From Epiperipatus broadwayi (Eukaryota > Onychophora > Udeonychophora > Euonychophora > Peripatidae), in NCBI GenBank assembly GCA_028023455.1, contig JAQFVV010012508.1, positions 3,343,877-3,407,876 of the forward strand: DNA of 64,000 nt. The letters are read 5' to 3'. Below, piece after piece: positions 33,191 through 43,571 of this stretch (within the stretch, counting starts at the first letter, position 1; each line of letters starts with the position of its first letter). Under the pieces are notes generated by a model that saw only the letters and a program-made list of their open reading frames with translations, ran no database searches and had not been told where the DNA came from. A program made the position numbers and the translations under genes.

Positions 33191-33856
33191 TTGGAAGAAT
33201 TTGCATAATTATAATAATTATATATATATAATGTTAATAAATATTGTAGAAATAACATCAAATTAAAAAAAGATATATAATATATATAATGTTGATTTTT
33301 TTTAAAGTTATTTGTTTAATCTGCCATTCATATATTTGTAATGACAGACACAAACAAAAAATTGTTGGACACTACATTTAAACTATTAATTCTATTCATG
33401 AAAACATAATTCAGAGGAAATCATACAAATTATATGATGAAGGTAGTAGTTATGGCAAAAAGCATTCTGGCGTGGTTCACTTCACCTAACGGCAGTATAA
33501 ATGGGTTCGTTGAAGAAATTAAGAAACTTCAGCGTAAACAAAAATTAGATTTTATTGAAATTAAACTTATCAATAATTCATTATGATTTAATATAAATGT
33601 TTAAGATCAAATTGGACATTTATTTGATCTACATCAAGTTATTGGAAGCGGGAATAATTTAAAATTAAAATTGATAAACTAAATTAGCCAAATAAAGAAT
33701 GGTTAAGCAAATAAAAAAATAATGAACGTTTGGATCACTGCTTTCAGTCATCTATACATTTGTAAAATGCACTTTTGAAAACATTTCCAGATGTAAAATC
33801 AAATTTCATAATAACATTGAAAATATAAGTGTTGCTTTTATATTAAGCCAATAAAC
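33191..33856. other. Unassigned DNA with a 50-codon frame
   Basis: A plus-strand frame from ATG at 33434 to TGA at 33586 reads AKSILAWFTSPNGSINGFV and then EEIKKLQRKQKLDF. The composition is less AT-biased than its neighbours and not low-complexity, so an exon or small ORF is possible, but I recognise no family and see no supporting signal. Confidence 0.25.
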
Positions 33857-34400
33857 ATCACATGACCACCACTTCTTATGCTTGTGTATAACTGTTTTAA
33901 AACAGCAAAACTCACTATACGTATTGCCACATATAGCAAGCTAGAGTAATCAATGGATGCCAGAAGGCTTGTGCATAAAATGCCCATGTAGTGTTTATGA
34001 CTTAAAACCAATCCTGCCTAATAGAATAGTGGTGGCTATGGTTATTAAAGAACCAAAGATCCCGAAATGTATGGGTACTGAACTGAGTTCAGACCCATAT
34101 GACTATATAAGCTAATGAGCTTGGATTGAAAACATTAAAGTGTTTTCAGATTAAGACTCATAGTTTTGTAGTTAAGTGAAGATAAAAGGTGGCTGCTGGA
34201 AGGTTGCATTAGATCCTAAGATCTAGGTGCAGTGCTCTCAGATCCAAGGCTCCTCTCTGATAAAGGTCACAAGCCAGAAACTAGTCTGTGGATATTGGAT
34301 GAGTAGGCCCTAGATGGGGATTTTATGCACAAGCCTTCTGGCATCCATTGATTACTCTAGCTTGCTATGTGTGGCAATGCATATAGTGAGTTTTGCTTGC
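33857..34400. mobile_element. FB-B foldback element, asymmetric
   Basis: The outer arms pair well (33895-33990 with 34310-34395: aaaactcactata, tattgccacat, agagtaatcaatggatgcca). The left inner arm is missing, so the right arm with central block (tactgaactgagttcagacc, aagctaatgagcttgg) is single. The ribozyme at 34225-34285 has CUGAUAA (invariant G8 lost), with GAAAC-UA-GUC and AUCCAA/UUGGAU intact. Confidence 0.85.
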
Positions 34401-35708
34401 TTTTATATTAATTTTTATTATTTTTATTACAATAAATTTCTGTAAGAGTTGACAATAAAGTATTTTGATACAGAAAAAACAGCTTAAACCTCAATAAATA
34501 TCAAATACCATAAGATAGATGAAGAAACTGCAGCAAAGACTCAGCGTCAGCCTTCATGATGAAACATTCTAAGATAATCTATTGGATAAAGATTTTAAAT
34601 ATCAGTAGACGAAAAAGAATATATATAAAAATACATTAAAAATATAAAATTAAACTAGTCAATAAATAATCAAAATTACCCCAAAATAAGAATCTTTATT
34701 ATTAAAATTTTATGATTCTGAAGTAATTAACTTATTTAAAAGTTTTTTTAATATTAAAGGTGTATGGAAAATAAGTTGAATTGTGGGTAATGTTTAGTTT
34801 AAATGTGTTATTTTGTTGTTCTTTACACTTGACAAGTCTGCTTGCAGAAGTGAAACCATTGATAGTGTCTTAGAGTTTATTTTCTTGGCTAGTCTGGTTG
34901 AGTTATAAATTTAAGGTAATTTTGATATATATTTATATGTGATTGTTTATGATTATTTTATAGGACATAACATTATACATATGGTTTCATATTATCTTGA
35001 TTAGATTTGACAAATTCCTAAAAAGATTTGCATTGATCTGTTCTGATTCTATATTGTGCTGTGTGAGCATGACAAAATAATTTTCCATCAAAGTATATGT
35101 TTAAAATCAAGTTTTACAGAAAAAAAATTAAATATATCAAACATTTCTCACAGTCACTGTGTAACTTCTTTAGATTTTTTCCTCTTTAATTTATGAAAAT
35201 GTGTTCATTGCTTTAAGTCTTCATTCTTTTCTAGCTTTCCATTCTCAATGATCACTGGTTGAGAAGTTTTAAAATATTATTTTTTTCCTTTAATACCTTT
35301 TTTCCAAACAGCACTGCTCTTATTTCATTCAAAGTTTTCATTCATGTTATGTAGCCTTTAACAGAATGATTTTTGATCTTATTGATTGATTTTTTTTCTA
35401 GAATTTATGTTTATTAAAATTGATAGTATGCCTTGTTAGTTTAATATATGAGTAAGTATCTAACAAATTAAACTTCTTCCTTACAGCAAAAATGTACTTT
35501 TCTTGTCTGATATTAATTCTAGGAATGGTTTGGCTGATGTAGGAAAGTGGTCAGACCCAGCAAAAATCTTCATAAAAACTACATCATTCTAAAGAAATGT
35601 TATCCTTGGTATGTAGAAATATTTCTAACATTTTAAAATCAGAACAACATTTCTAATTTTGTCAATGACATTTTTTATGTAAGGCAAAATCATACATCAT
35701 TGTTGAAT
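34401..35708. other. Unassigned AT-rich DNA
   Basis: Nothing recognisable before the trinucleotide array. Confidence 0.4.
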
Positions 35709-35754
35709 TATTATTTTTTGTTGTTATTGTTGTTGTTGTTGCTATTGTTATTGT

Positions 35755-35809
<55 letters not shown>

Positions 35810-35855
35810 ACTGCTGCTGTTGCTGCTGCTACTACTACTACTGCTACTGCTGCTC

Positions 35856-35892
<37 letters not shown>

Positions 35893-36436
35893 AGATACTG
35901 CTACTGCTGCTGCTACTGCTACTTCTACTTCTACTCCTACTACTACTACTGCTACTACTGCTACTACTACTACTACTGCTACTACTACTATTACTACTAC
36001 TGCTACTGCTACTACTACTACTACTACTGCTACAGCTACTGCTGCTGCTACTGCTACTTCTACTTCTACTCCTACTACTACTGCTTCTACTGCTACTACT
36101 ACTACTACTACTGCTACTACTACTATTACTACTACTGCTACTACTACAACTACTATTACTACAACTACTGACTACTACTACTACTACTACTACTACTGCT
36201 GCTGCTGATACTGCTACTGCTGCTGTTGCTGCTGCTACTACTACTAGTGCTACTGCTGCTCCTACTACTACTACTACTACTGCTACAGCTACTGCTACTG
36301 CTGCTGCTACTGCTACTTCTACTCCTACTACTACTACTACTGCTACTACTGCTACTACTACTACTACTACTACTGCTACTACTACTATTACTACTACTGC
36401 TACTGCTACTACTACTACTACTAGTAGTAGTAGTAT
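35709..36436 (+). repeat. Compound trinucleotide array (TAC/TGC), about 730 bp
   Basis: Almost uninterrupted trinucleotides, mainly CTA and CTG with some TTG, CTC, ATT and ACA. Inside it, a roughly 135-bp higher-order unit is duplicated: the cttctactcctac and ctactattactac markers recur at +135 (35935 and 36070; 35991 and 36126) and again near 36323 and 36388. The 327-codon frame through it is a run of leucine and threonine and is not a gene. It ends in a mirror switch from (ACT)n to (AGT)n at about 36420-36436. Confidence 0.95.
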
Positions 36437-36439
36437 TAA

Positions 36440-38490
36440 TTATTTGGGGTTGTACAAGGCATTACAGTATAATAGTTGGGCATGTGTATATAATTGCAAT
36501 AATGTGGCAGAGGCTGCTGTTAATTTTCAGAATAGGCTTACAGAACATATAAATAAATTTATACCTAGTCTGAAAGTTCATACTAAATATCCAGTATGGT
36601 TTTTTATCGTTATTATTAAAGGAATTAAGCACAAACTAAAATTTTATAAAGATTTTAAAATTACTGGCTCTTTATTTGACTAGCATAATTTTAGAATATA
36701 TAGGTCATTTACAAAAATTATTTTAAAAAAGGTTTTTCAGGGTTATTTAAAGAGAATTGAACGTAATTTAATAAGGAATCCAAAAGATTTTTGAGGATGT
36801 TTTAAATTCCTTATACCAAAAAGAAATACCTTACAAAATGAAAATATAGGAATAGTAGCTAATGACTTTTCATCTTTATTCAATTTAAATGTGGAAGTTG
36901 GTGCTTAGTAATAGTAGTGATAATTTCCGTTGAGACATTAATTAATGTTAATAATGAAACTTTAAATTTTAATCATATGTTTATAGAGACAATTCTTTTA
37001 TCATTTGCACAATTTAAAAACAAAAGAAGTGTAAGGATAGATAACATACCGTCATTTATTTACATAGGGTGTGGACAATTATTGGCTCCTGTATTGAAGC
37101 ATTTATTTGATTTATCTCTGAAGTCCAATATGTATCCTTCTTTATAGAAGGAAACAAAAGTGGTATCAATATACAAAAGAGGATCTAAAAGGAAGAATGA
37201 GAATTATAGACCTATATCCTTACTTTGTATTACAGCAAAAATCTTTGATAAATGTCTTCTTAAGCATTTATTTAATAATCTTTCAAAATGGCTTCCTAAT
37301 TATCAGCATAGATTTATACCAGGAAAGTCAATAAATACAAATTTAATTATGATAAATAGAAAAAAAAATTTGATCAGCAAAAACAATTAGGTGTTATATT
37401 TGTGGATTTAAGTAAAGCCTTTGATAGAGTGAGTCATATGGATATTATCTAAAAATTTGATTGAACTTTTTAAATCTTATTTATTGAATAGACCTCATAA
37501 TATTTTCTTTAATAATGAATGGCCAAATTGCATTTATCCTATTTGTGGTGTGCCACAAGGTAGTGTATTAAGTCCTTACTTATTTTGCAATAATTACTTC
37601 AGATTTGTATTGTTTTATAAATAATATTCTTTGCTATGCTGATGATATAAAACTATTTAAGGCAATTTATAGTTCATCAGATCATTTAAAGTTACAAGAT
37701 ATGTTAGAATGTCTACATAGATGGTGTGTTGAAAATGGTATGATTATAAATGCTAGCAAATGTAAAATTGTAACATTTACTAAAAAATCTGATAAAAATT
37801 TATTTAATTACGCATTAAATAATAAGCATATACCCCGAGATATTAGTCATGAGGATTTGGGAATAATTTTCTCTGCTAATGGATCATTTACAGAGCATGT
37901 TTCATATAATGTAACAAAAGTGCATAAAGTATTAGGTCCTATTTTGAGGATAAGTAATAATTTTGATTTAAGTATTATATTAACGTTATTTACAATGTTA
38001 GTAATTCCAGTACTTCATTATGGATCTATTATATGGAATACAAACACAATTTCACATATTAATATGATTTAAAGTGTTGAACATAAATTTCAGAAATTAA
38101 TACTGCTTAAAAAGAAATCAGGAAATTTAAGTAATAAGTTATTTAATCATAGACTTATTGGTGACATGATAACATTGCAAAAGATAGTGAAAGGAGAAAT
38201 AGATATTTCTGAGTTGGAGACAAAAATACAATATAGAATTCCCAAGCTGAATAGTAAAAATACTAAACTATTTTATATACCAAATTTTCATTCAAACTGT
38301 TTGAAAAAATCTACACTGGTTAGATTGCCAGATTTTTATAATAAATATTTTAAAAACATTGATATTTTTCGTTTATCAAAGAATAGCTTTAAAAAAGCAA
38401 TTCAACAGTTATTGAACTATAATAAGAATCAAATGCAAAGTTTTTGGTCTTGTTGTGCTGCATGTTTATACTTTAATAAACATTGAATTG
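36440..38490 (+). pseudogene. Decayed LINE (jockey/CR1/I-like RT)
   Basis: Fragmentary non-LTR reverse transcriptase. In shifting frames it shows the pre-RT linker (SLKVHTKYPVWFF region, 36560-36605), RT block 1-2 NYRPISLLCITAKIFDKC (37200-37255), motif A FVDLSKAFDRVSH (37400-37437), motif B CGVPQGSVLSPYLF (37545-37587), motif C CYADDIKLF (37633-37659) and the following thumb region ending in LGIIFSANGSFTEHV. The YADD catalytic pair is intact, but stops and frameshifts separate the pieces (open parts 36917-37147, 37160-37390, 37605-38072, 38166-38486). No endonuclease is visible, so it is 5' truncated. It ends near 38490 with aataaacattgaattgaag, leading straight into a pure TTA array, which fits a short-repeat 3' tail. 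It differs in sequence from both other LINEs in the window; the clade is not decided. Confidence 0.85.
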
Positions 38491-38495
38491 AAGAA

Positions 38496-38682
<187 letters not shown>

Positions 38683-38775
38683 TACTGCTACGTTTACTAT
38701 TTCTACTGCTACTACTACTGCTGCTGCTACTGCTATTGCTTCTGCTACTGTTACTGCTACTGCTACTACTACTAC
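38683..38775 (+). repeat. TAC/TGC trinucleotide array, right part
   Basis: Same mixed composition as 35709-36436 (ctactgct, ctgctgctactgct). It suggests that the LINE lies inside a formerly continuous array. Confidence 0.85.
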
Positions 38776-38872
38776 TTTCTTAAAGGTTGAGTGGTCAGCA
38801 CAGCCACCTTACAAGCCGTTGTCCTGGGTCGTGAGTTTGCTTCCCTGCTGATGCTATGACACATGAGAAAAA
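38776..38872 (+). mobile_element. Mini-SINE, 5' end diverged
   Basis: Body GGTTGAGTGGTCAGCACAGC, CACCTTACAAGCCG, TGAGTTTGCTTCCCTG, then the family tail GCTATGACACATGAG and poly(A). Matching flanks are only suggestive (tactactttct against tactatttct). Confidence 0.75.
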
Positions 38873-39777
38873 ATACTATTTCTAAGCAAGTTTTTTAATG
38901 ACAGAGACATCTTGGGATAATATTTCTGTTATCAGAAAGCTTTGCTATTCCATTAAATATGTTTTAGCCACAGAAATAATTGAGTAAGATGATGATGATG
39001 AAAAAAGAAATGTAAATATCTTACCACAGATGTCTGTTTTCCATATACAACATGAAACAAAAAGTCATCTTTATTTCTTTTAATTAAAACATTTTTACAA
39101 ACAAAGATTAGAACTAACTATGGGCTCACCAATTTCTTCAACATTGATCTGTATTTTTTGTGGGAAACTTAGAAAAAAAAAATTATTTTCAAATTTAAAG
39201 ACACCTTTAAAAAATTAAATATATTTTGATGATATCTTTGTTATGACATCAAAATAAAGCTGCAACTTAATGATTTTTTGAACACCCTCTATGTTAGCAA
39301 CAAATTAATATGGAAATAAAAAATAATAATCAACTTCTTTAAATGTTATAATTAAAGGAAATAAAAATGCAGTTTTTGTCTTTGCTAGATACAGAAAACT
39401 AATGTTCATCAGAAGATATGTTCAGCCTTCCTCAGTTAGAACAATATTAGGCAGAGCAAAAAAGCTTTCTGGTAAGGCATATTTTTATAATGATATTTCT
39501 ATTACTAAAAATGTGTTGCTCGACTATGATTTTGGCACAATATTAGCAATAAGATCTCTTTGTTTAATTTTTAAAAAATGGATTTTGGCAATTCAGGAAT
39601 TAAGATGGGTCTTACCTTATTTAATAAAAAAGATCACAGACAAAATTGGTAATGATTTTAGAAAACATACTATCAACAATGTTTATACTAATTTTAAAAA
39701 ATGATGAAGTATTTCTACATCGCAAAAATAAAATTCCTTTATGACATCATGGCATTTAATAAATTCCATATGAGTTC
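38873..39777. other. Unassigned; weak traces of mariner end and LINE ORF1
   Basis: A ttttttgaacaccctctatg string near 39276-39296 resembles a mariner terminal inverted repeat. The 100-codon plus-strand frame at 39402-39704 contains RTILGRAKKLSGKAYFYND, which loosely resembles the C-terminal part of LINE ORF1 proteins (a register of R-x-I-x-x-R-x-x-x-L). Neither is strong enough to call. Confidence 0.3.
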
Positions 39778-40310
39778 TGCCCACTTTCATGCCTCCACTA
39801 AACCACATGATCACCATTTCCTATGATTATACAAGCTGTTAGAACAATATCAAACCTTCCAAACATTAGTGCAAACCAGTGCAAAACATAGTAATCAATA
39901 GATGGAGTAAAGTTGTATATATAATATTTCTAGCTAATGCCTACTCAAATACTAATTCCTTTATAAAGTCATGGTATATATGAAATTTTATATCAGATCT
40001 GCCCACTTTCATGCAGATACCAAACATCACATGGTCACCAACAATAGCAAACTCTCCATACAGTAGTGACACCCAGTGCAAGCCATAGTAATCAATGAAT
40101 GCTAGATGGTTTGTGTATAAAATCCTTATCTAGTATCTAAAAATTCAATATCTCCATCCAAGGTTTCTCACTGATGAAAGCCACAAGCTGGAAACAAGTC
40201 TAGGGATATTCAATGAGTAGGCACTAGGTAGGGATTTTATGCACAAACCTTCTTGAATCCTTGCACTGGGTGGAACTACTGTTTGGAGAGTTTGCTTCTG
40301 TTTCATGCAT
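39778..40310. mobile_element. FB-B element(s)
   Basis: An eroded outer arm (39778-39990) is followed by a clearer copy (40010-40310) with left and right outer ends (cagtagtgaca and tggaactactg) and one ribozyme. The outer cacatg-tcacca block occurs twice, so two partial insertions are possible. Confidence 0.75.
40156..40216 (+). ncRNA. Type I hammerhead ribozyme, family B
   Basis: CUGAUGA, stem II AGC-CACAA-GCU, GAAAC-AA-GUC, with stem I inner CUCA/UAGG partly paired. The outer AUCCAA faces UUCAAU, so the outer stem I helix is lost. Core intact; the closing stem II pair is A-G. Confidence 0.55.
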
Positions 40311-40654
40311 CCAGCAGAATAATCATAAAATTAACATGAAAAAAGAACATTTTTGCTGATAGATTTTAACATGAGAAGTGCACTGCTATAGTTCTGAGAT
40401 ATGATTGGCTACATATACTTCTTCAGTATTGTAGACAATTGTTACCAAATATATTTTGTATGATGTGACATTTCTCTGTGTATCAATAATGTGAATAAAA
40501 ACCATCTCTATCTTGAATGAAAATTGTATGATATTTCATTATTAAACATCTTATATGAGTACAACTAGTTATAAAATGCATTCACTCTTTTAAATTAAAA
40601 AAGTTGTAATCTCATGATGAAAATATGAAATGTCTTAATATTATCTGATTCAAA

Positions 40655-41210
40655 GCAAAACTCACCATATAGTAGTGCCATCTTGTGCTAACAAGAGCAA
40701 TCAATGGATGCCAGAAGGCTTGTGCATAAAATCCCTATCTAGTGCCTACTCATCCAATACCCCCCAGACTAGTTTCTGGCTTGTGGCCTTCATCAGTGAG
40801 GAGCCTTGGATCTGAGAGCACTGCACTTAGATCTTAGGATCTAATGCAGCCCTCCAGCACCCACCTTTTAACTCTATTTAACTACAAAACTATGAGAATG
40901 AAATTGAAAACACAATTAATATTTTCAATCCAAGCTCAATAGCTTATATAGTCATATGGGTCTGAACTCAATTCAGCACCCATACATTTTGGTGTCTTTG
41001 GCTCTTTAACAACCATAGCCACCACTATCCTCTTAGGCAGGATTGGTGTTAAACCACTAAACATCACATGATCACTATCTCATACTAGCACATAATTGTT
41101 ATTAAGAAATTCAAAACAAAGCAAAACTCTCCATATAGTAGTGCCATCTTGTGCTTTGTTTTGAATTGTTTAATAACAATTATGTGCTAGTATGAGATAG
41201 TGATCGTATA
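40655..41210. mobile_element. FB-B element with full arm, ribozyme and central block
   Basis: The outer end aaactcaccatatagtagtg, the ribozyme, the cttttaactct block, the central block (agctcaatagcttatatagt, gggtctgaactcaattcagc) and the far outer end are all present. The far end repeats the first 30 bases in direct orientation (agtagtgccatcttgtg at 40674 and 41138), and the 41072-41205 part folds on itself (tgatcactatctcatactag against ctagtatgagatagtgatc). Confidence 0.85.
40751..40813 (-). ncRNA. Type I hammerhead ribozyme, family B (best copy)
   Basis: On the minus strand: AUCCAA, internal loop GGCU, CCUCA, CUGAUGA, stem II GGC-CACAA-GCC, GAAAC-UA-GUC, U and a G run, UAUUGGAUG. UUGGAU pairs perfectly with AUCCAA, and the G run with CCUC. 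This has every feature of a type I hammerhead, including an internal loop in stem I that could contact loop II. The closing stem II pair is A-A. Predicted cleavage is between 40767 and 40766. Confidence 0.72.
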
Positions 41211-42100
41211 ATATTATCTGTAGTAGAAATTCAATTGATCAAAAAAGTTAGCTTTGAAATAGTGGACAGTTACAATGTAATAAATTCTAATGTGAGAATG
41301 TGCTACTATAAATCTGAACTTTGATTGGTCACATATATTTCTCTAGCACAAAAAATCATTTTTATACACATACATATACATATAACCAGTCATCACTTAG
41401 ACAATGCCACTATATGTAATAATCAACATTCTCAAACTGTTGTCAAGGCAACCTCAATTTAACAGTGAAAGTGGAATCCCTCCTTTATTTACAGTCCAAT
41501 ATATTTATATAGACACTAAAGACTGAAACTTGAACACATAAATTGAAATTATTGATACAAAGAAGTTTAAACAAACCATCTTAAACAGGCGAATATAATC
41601 TGTTCTAAATGCAGACTAACAAATAGTCAATTATAACATTACAAATTGTAAGTATAATTTTCAAATTGTACCCAAAGTGTGTACATATATATATGTATAT
41701 TATTGCTTATATTAATAATTGATGCAAATCAGTTTGTTTTTTGGTTTTTTTATATGTTATACTTGACTTTTTAATCGAATAGTTTTAATCCTTTTTTTTT
41801 TATTTATTTGTTTTTAATATTTATTTTTAGATAAATTTTTTATATATATAAAAAATAAAATTTTCTATATTCTTTATATGAAACCTAAAAATATATGTAA
41901 AAAATATATAAATATGAGTTAACTTTTGAAGAGACTAATCTTTAAATAGTCAAAGCACAGAAAAAACATAATTAGTGCACAGATGTTAGTAAGAACAAAT
42001 GAAATAATCCTATGCAGCAATTAGCTCTAATGAGTTTTTAAGTATTAGCAAGTCTATTAATGTTGCCCATGTGTAGATTCAATTACAACAATATATTATA
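41211..42100. other. AT-rich DNA with one FB-D arm
   Basis: At 41385-41510 there is an FB-D arm (agtcatcacttagacaatgc, caacattctcaaactgttgt, caaggcaacctc). The remainder shows nothing recognisable. Confidence 0.5.
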
Positions 42101-42545
42101 ATAACTGAAATACAGGCTTATTATATACCTGTATCAATATATGTAATATATAGGATATATGAGCACAGACTTTCACCACTCTATCTCATATCAGTGATAC
42201 ACTTGAACACGTATACGTTGAAAAGATAGATAATCACCAATATATGTATCTCATGCTAAACCAGCAATCATCAGTCGGTCCAGATTATCATCTCTACACA
42301 TATATGCAATAAGTGCTCAGATATATATATATATATATATAGTCAATCTTCATACTTTAATGGACAGGCTTCAGTCTACTCCACACTCCAACTTTTCAAA
42401 CATCCATCCAATTGAAAATCTGATGATGGAATGCCCAAAGACCACCCTGAGGCTGAGATTCTTGTCTTACCCATGTTGCCTTAAAGTCAGTCTGACCCCT
42501 CATGTACAGGACATAATCCATTTAATACATATACAATGGATTATC
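42101..42545 (+). mobile_element. FB-A unit
   Basis: Full-length unit in the same orientation as 32592-33056, from ataactgaaatacaggctta to ccatttaatacatatacaa. The ribozyme position (42235-42288, minus strand) has CUGAUGA and stem II intact but GAGA in place of GAAA. A (TA)n expansion sits at 42320-42340. Confidence 0.85.
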
Positions 42546-43139
42546 TATTTTGTCATTATATATAATCTTATGGAGATCAGCTGGTTTTAAACTCCACATG
42601 ACTTCCTTGACCCATCAAACACTTTATTACTATATATAATAATAAAATAGATGACAAATAATTATGACTAAATAATTATACCATTAATAAAATTATCTGA
42701 AGGTCATGTTTCAATGATAATATTTCTAGAAAGATATTTAACTCTCTGTCTTTCCATATATATGTATATAAGAACAAGACTGACACAACATACCTTGATG
42801 TTTAAAAAACCGATTCAACAAATGTGTCTGTATTTTACAACCATGAAAGAGAATAAATACCGACACAGTTTTGGTCCTAGTATCATAAAAATAATGTGCT
42901 AAGAGAAAAATGATAGAAAACATAAGATCAAAGAGGCCTGGTTTACTACTTAAGTAAATATATAATGAATCAGAGGTCAAACAGTATTCAAATTAACAAA
43001 AAATGAGTTTCATAGATTCTTAATAAAACAACCGTGACATTATGACGCACACGTGTCAAAAGTATATTTGCCCTACTTAATTCTATTTAACATATTTAAT
43101 CTCTATTGCAGTGTAATAATGTTCACGGCTGAATGGGTT
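42546..43139. other. Unassigned AT-rich DNA
   Basis: Overlapping short frames on both strands (42714-42902, 42738-42980) have no recognisable content. Confidence 0.4.
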
Positions 43140-43395
43140 TGTAAATCATCATTAAAAGCCAGTCAACACTTAAACAATCCCAATATCAATAACAATCAAC
43201 AATTTCAAGCTGTTGTCAAGGCAATCTTCTTTTAACAATAAAGATTAAAAAATTATTATCAAAAGGAGGTTGCCTTGACGACAATAAAGTTTAAAAAATT
43301 ATTATTAAAAGAAGGTTGCCTTGACAACAATTTGAAATTGTTGATTGTTATTGATATTAGGATTGTCTAAGTGTTGACCGGCTTTTAATGATATA
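43140..43395. mobile_element. FB-D foldback hairpin
   Basis: Arms 43142-43235 and 43300-43395 are inverted copies (cattaaaagccagtcaacac, atatcaataacaatcaacaa, gttgtcaaggcaa). In between, an aggttgccttgacgacaata segment repeats part of the right arm. Single arms lie at 41385-41510 and 56022-56135. No ribozyme core. Confidence 0.85.
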
Positions 43396-43571
43396 TATAT
43401 TAATAAATTACTTTAGAAGCAATATGAGTTGTATTCACTGTAAAATGTTTAACAAATCATTTGACAATTCGTTACAAAAAGTACATATAAAATAAAAATT
43501 AAACATAAATCTGAATATTGTATATTCATTAGTATTTTTAAAATATATAATGCACTTCACTTTTATGACTG

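Noticed and set aside
35700-36683. 327-codon open frame rich in Leu and Thr
   Set aside because: It is a translation of a trinucleotide array running into a LINE relic; any frame stays open through such repeats.
39402-39704. 100-codon frame as a LINE ORF1 protein
   Set aside because: Similarity is limited to a loose residue pattern over about 20 positions; kept only as a note.
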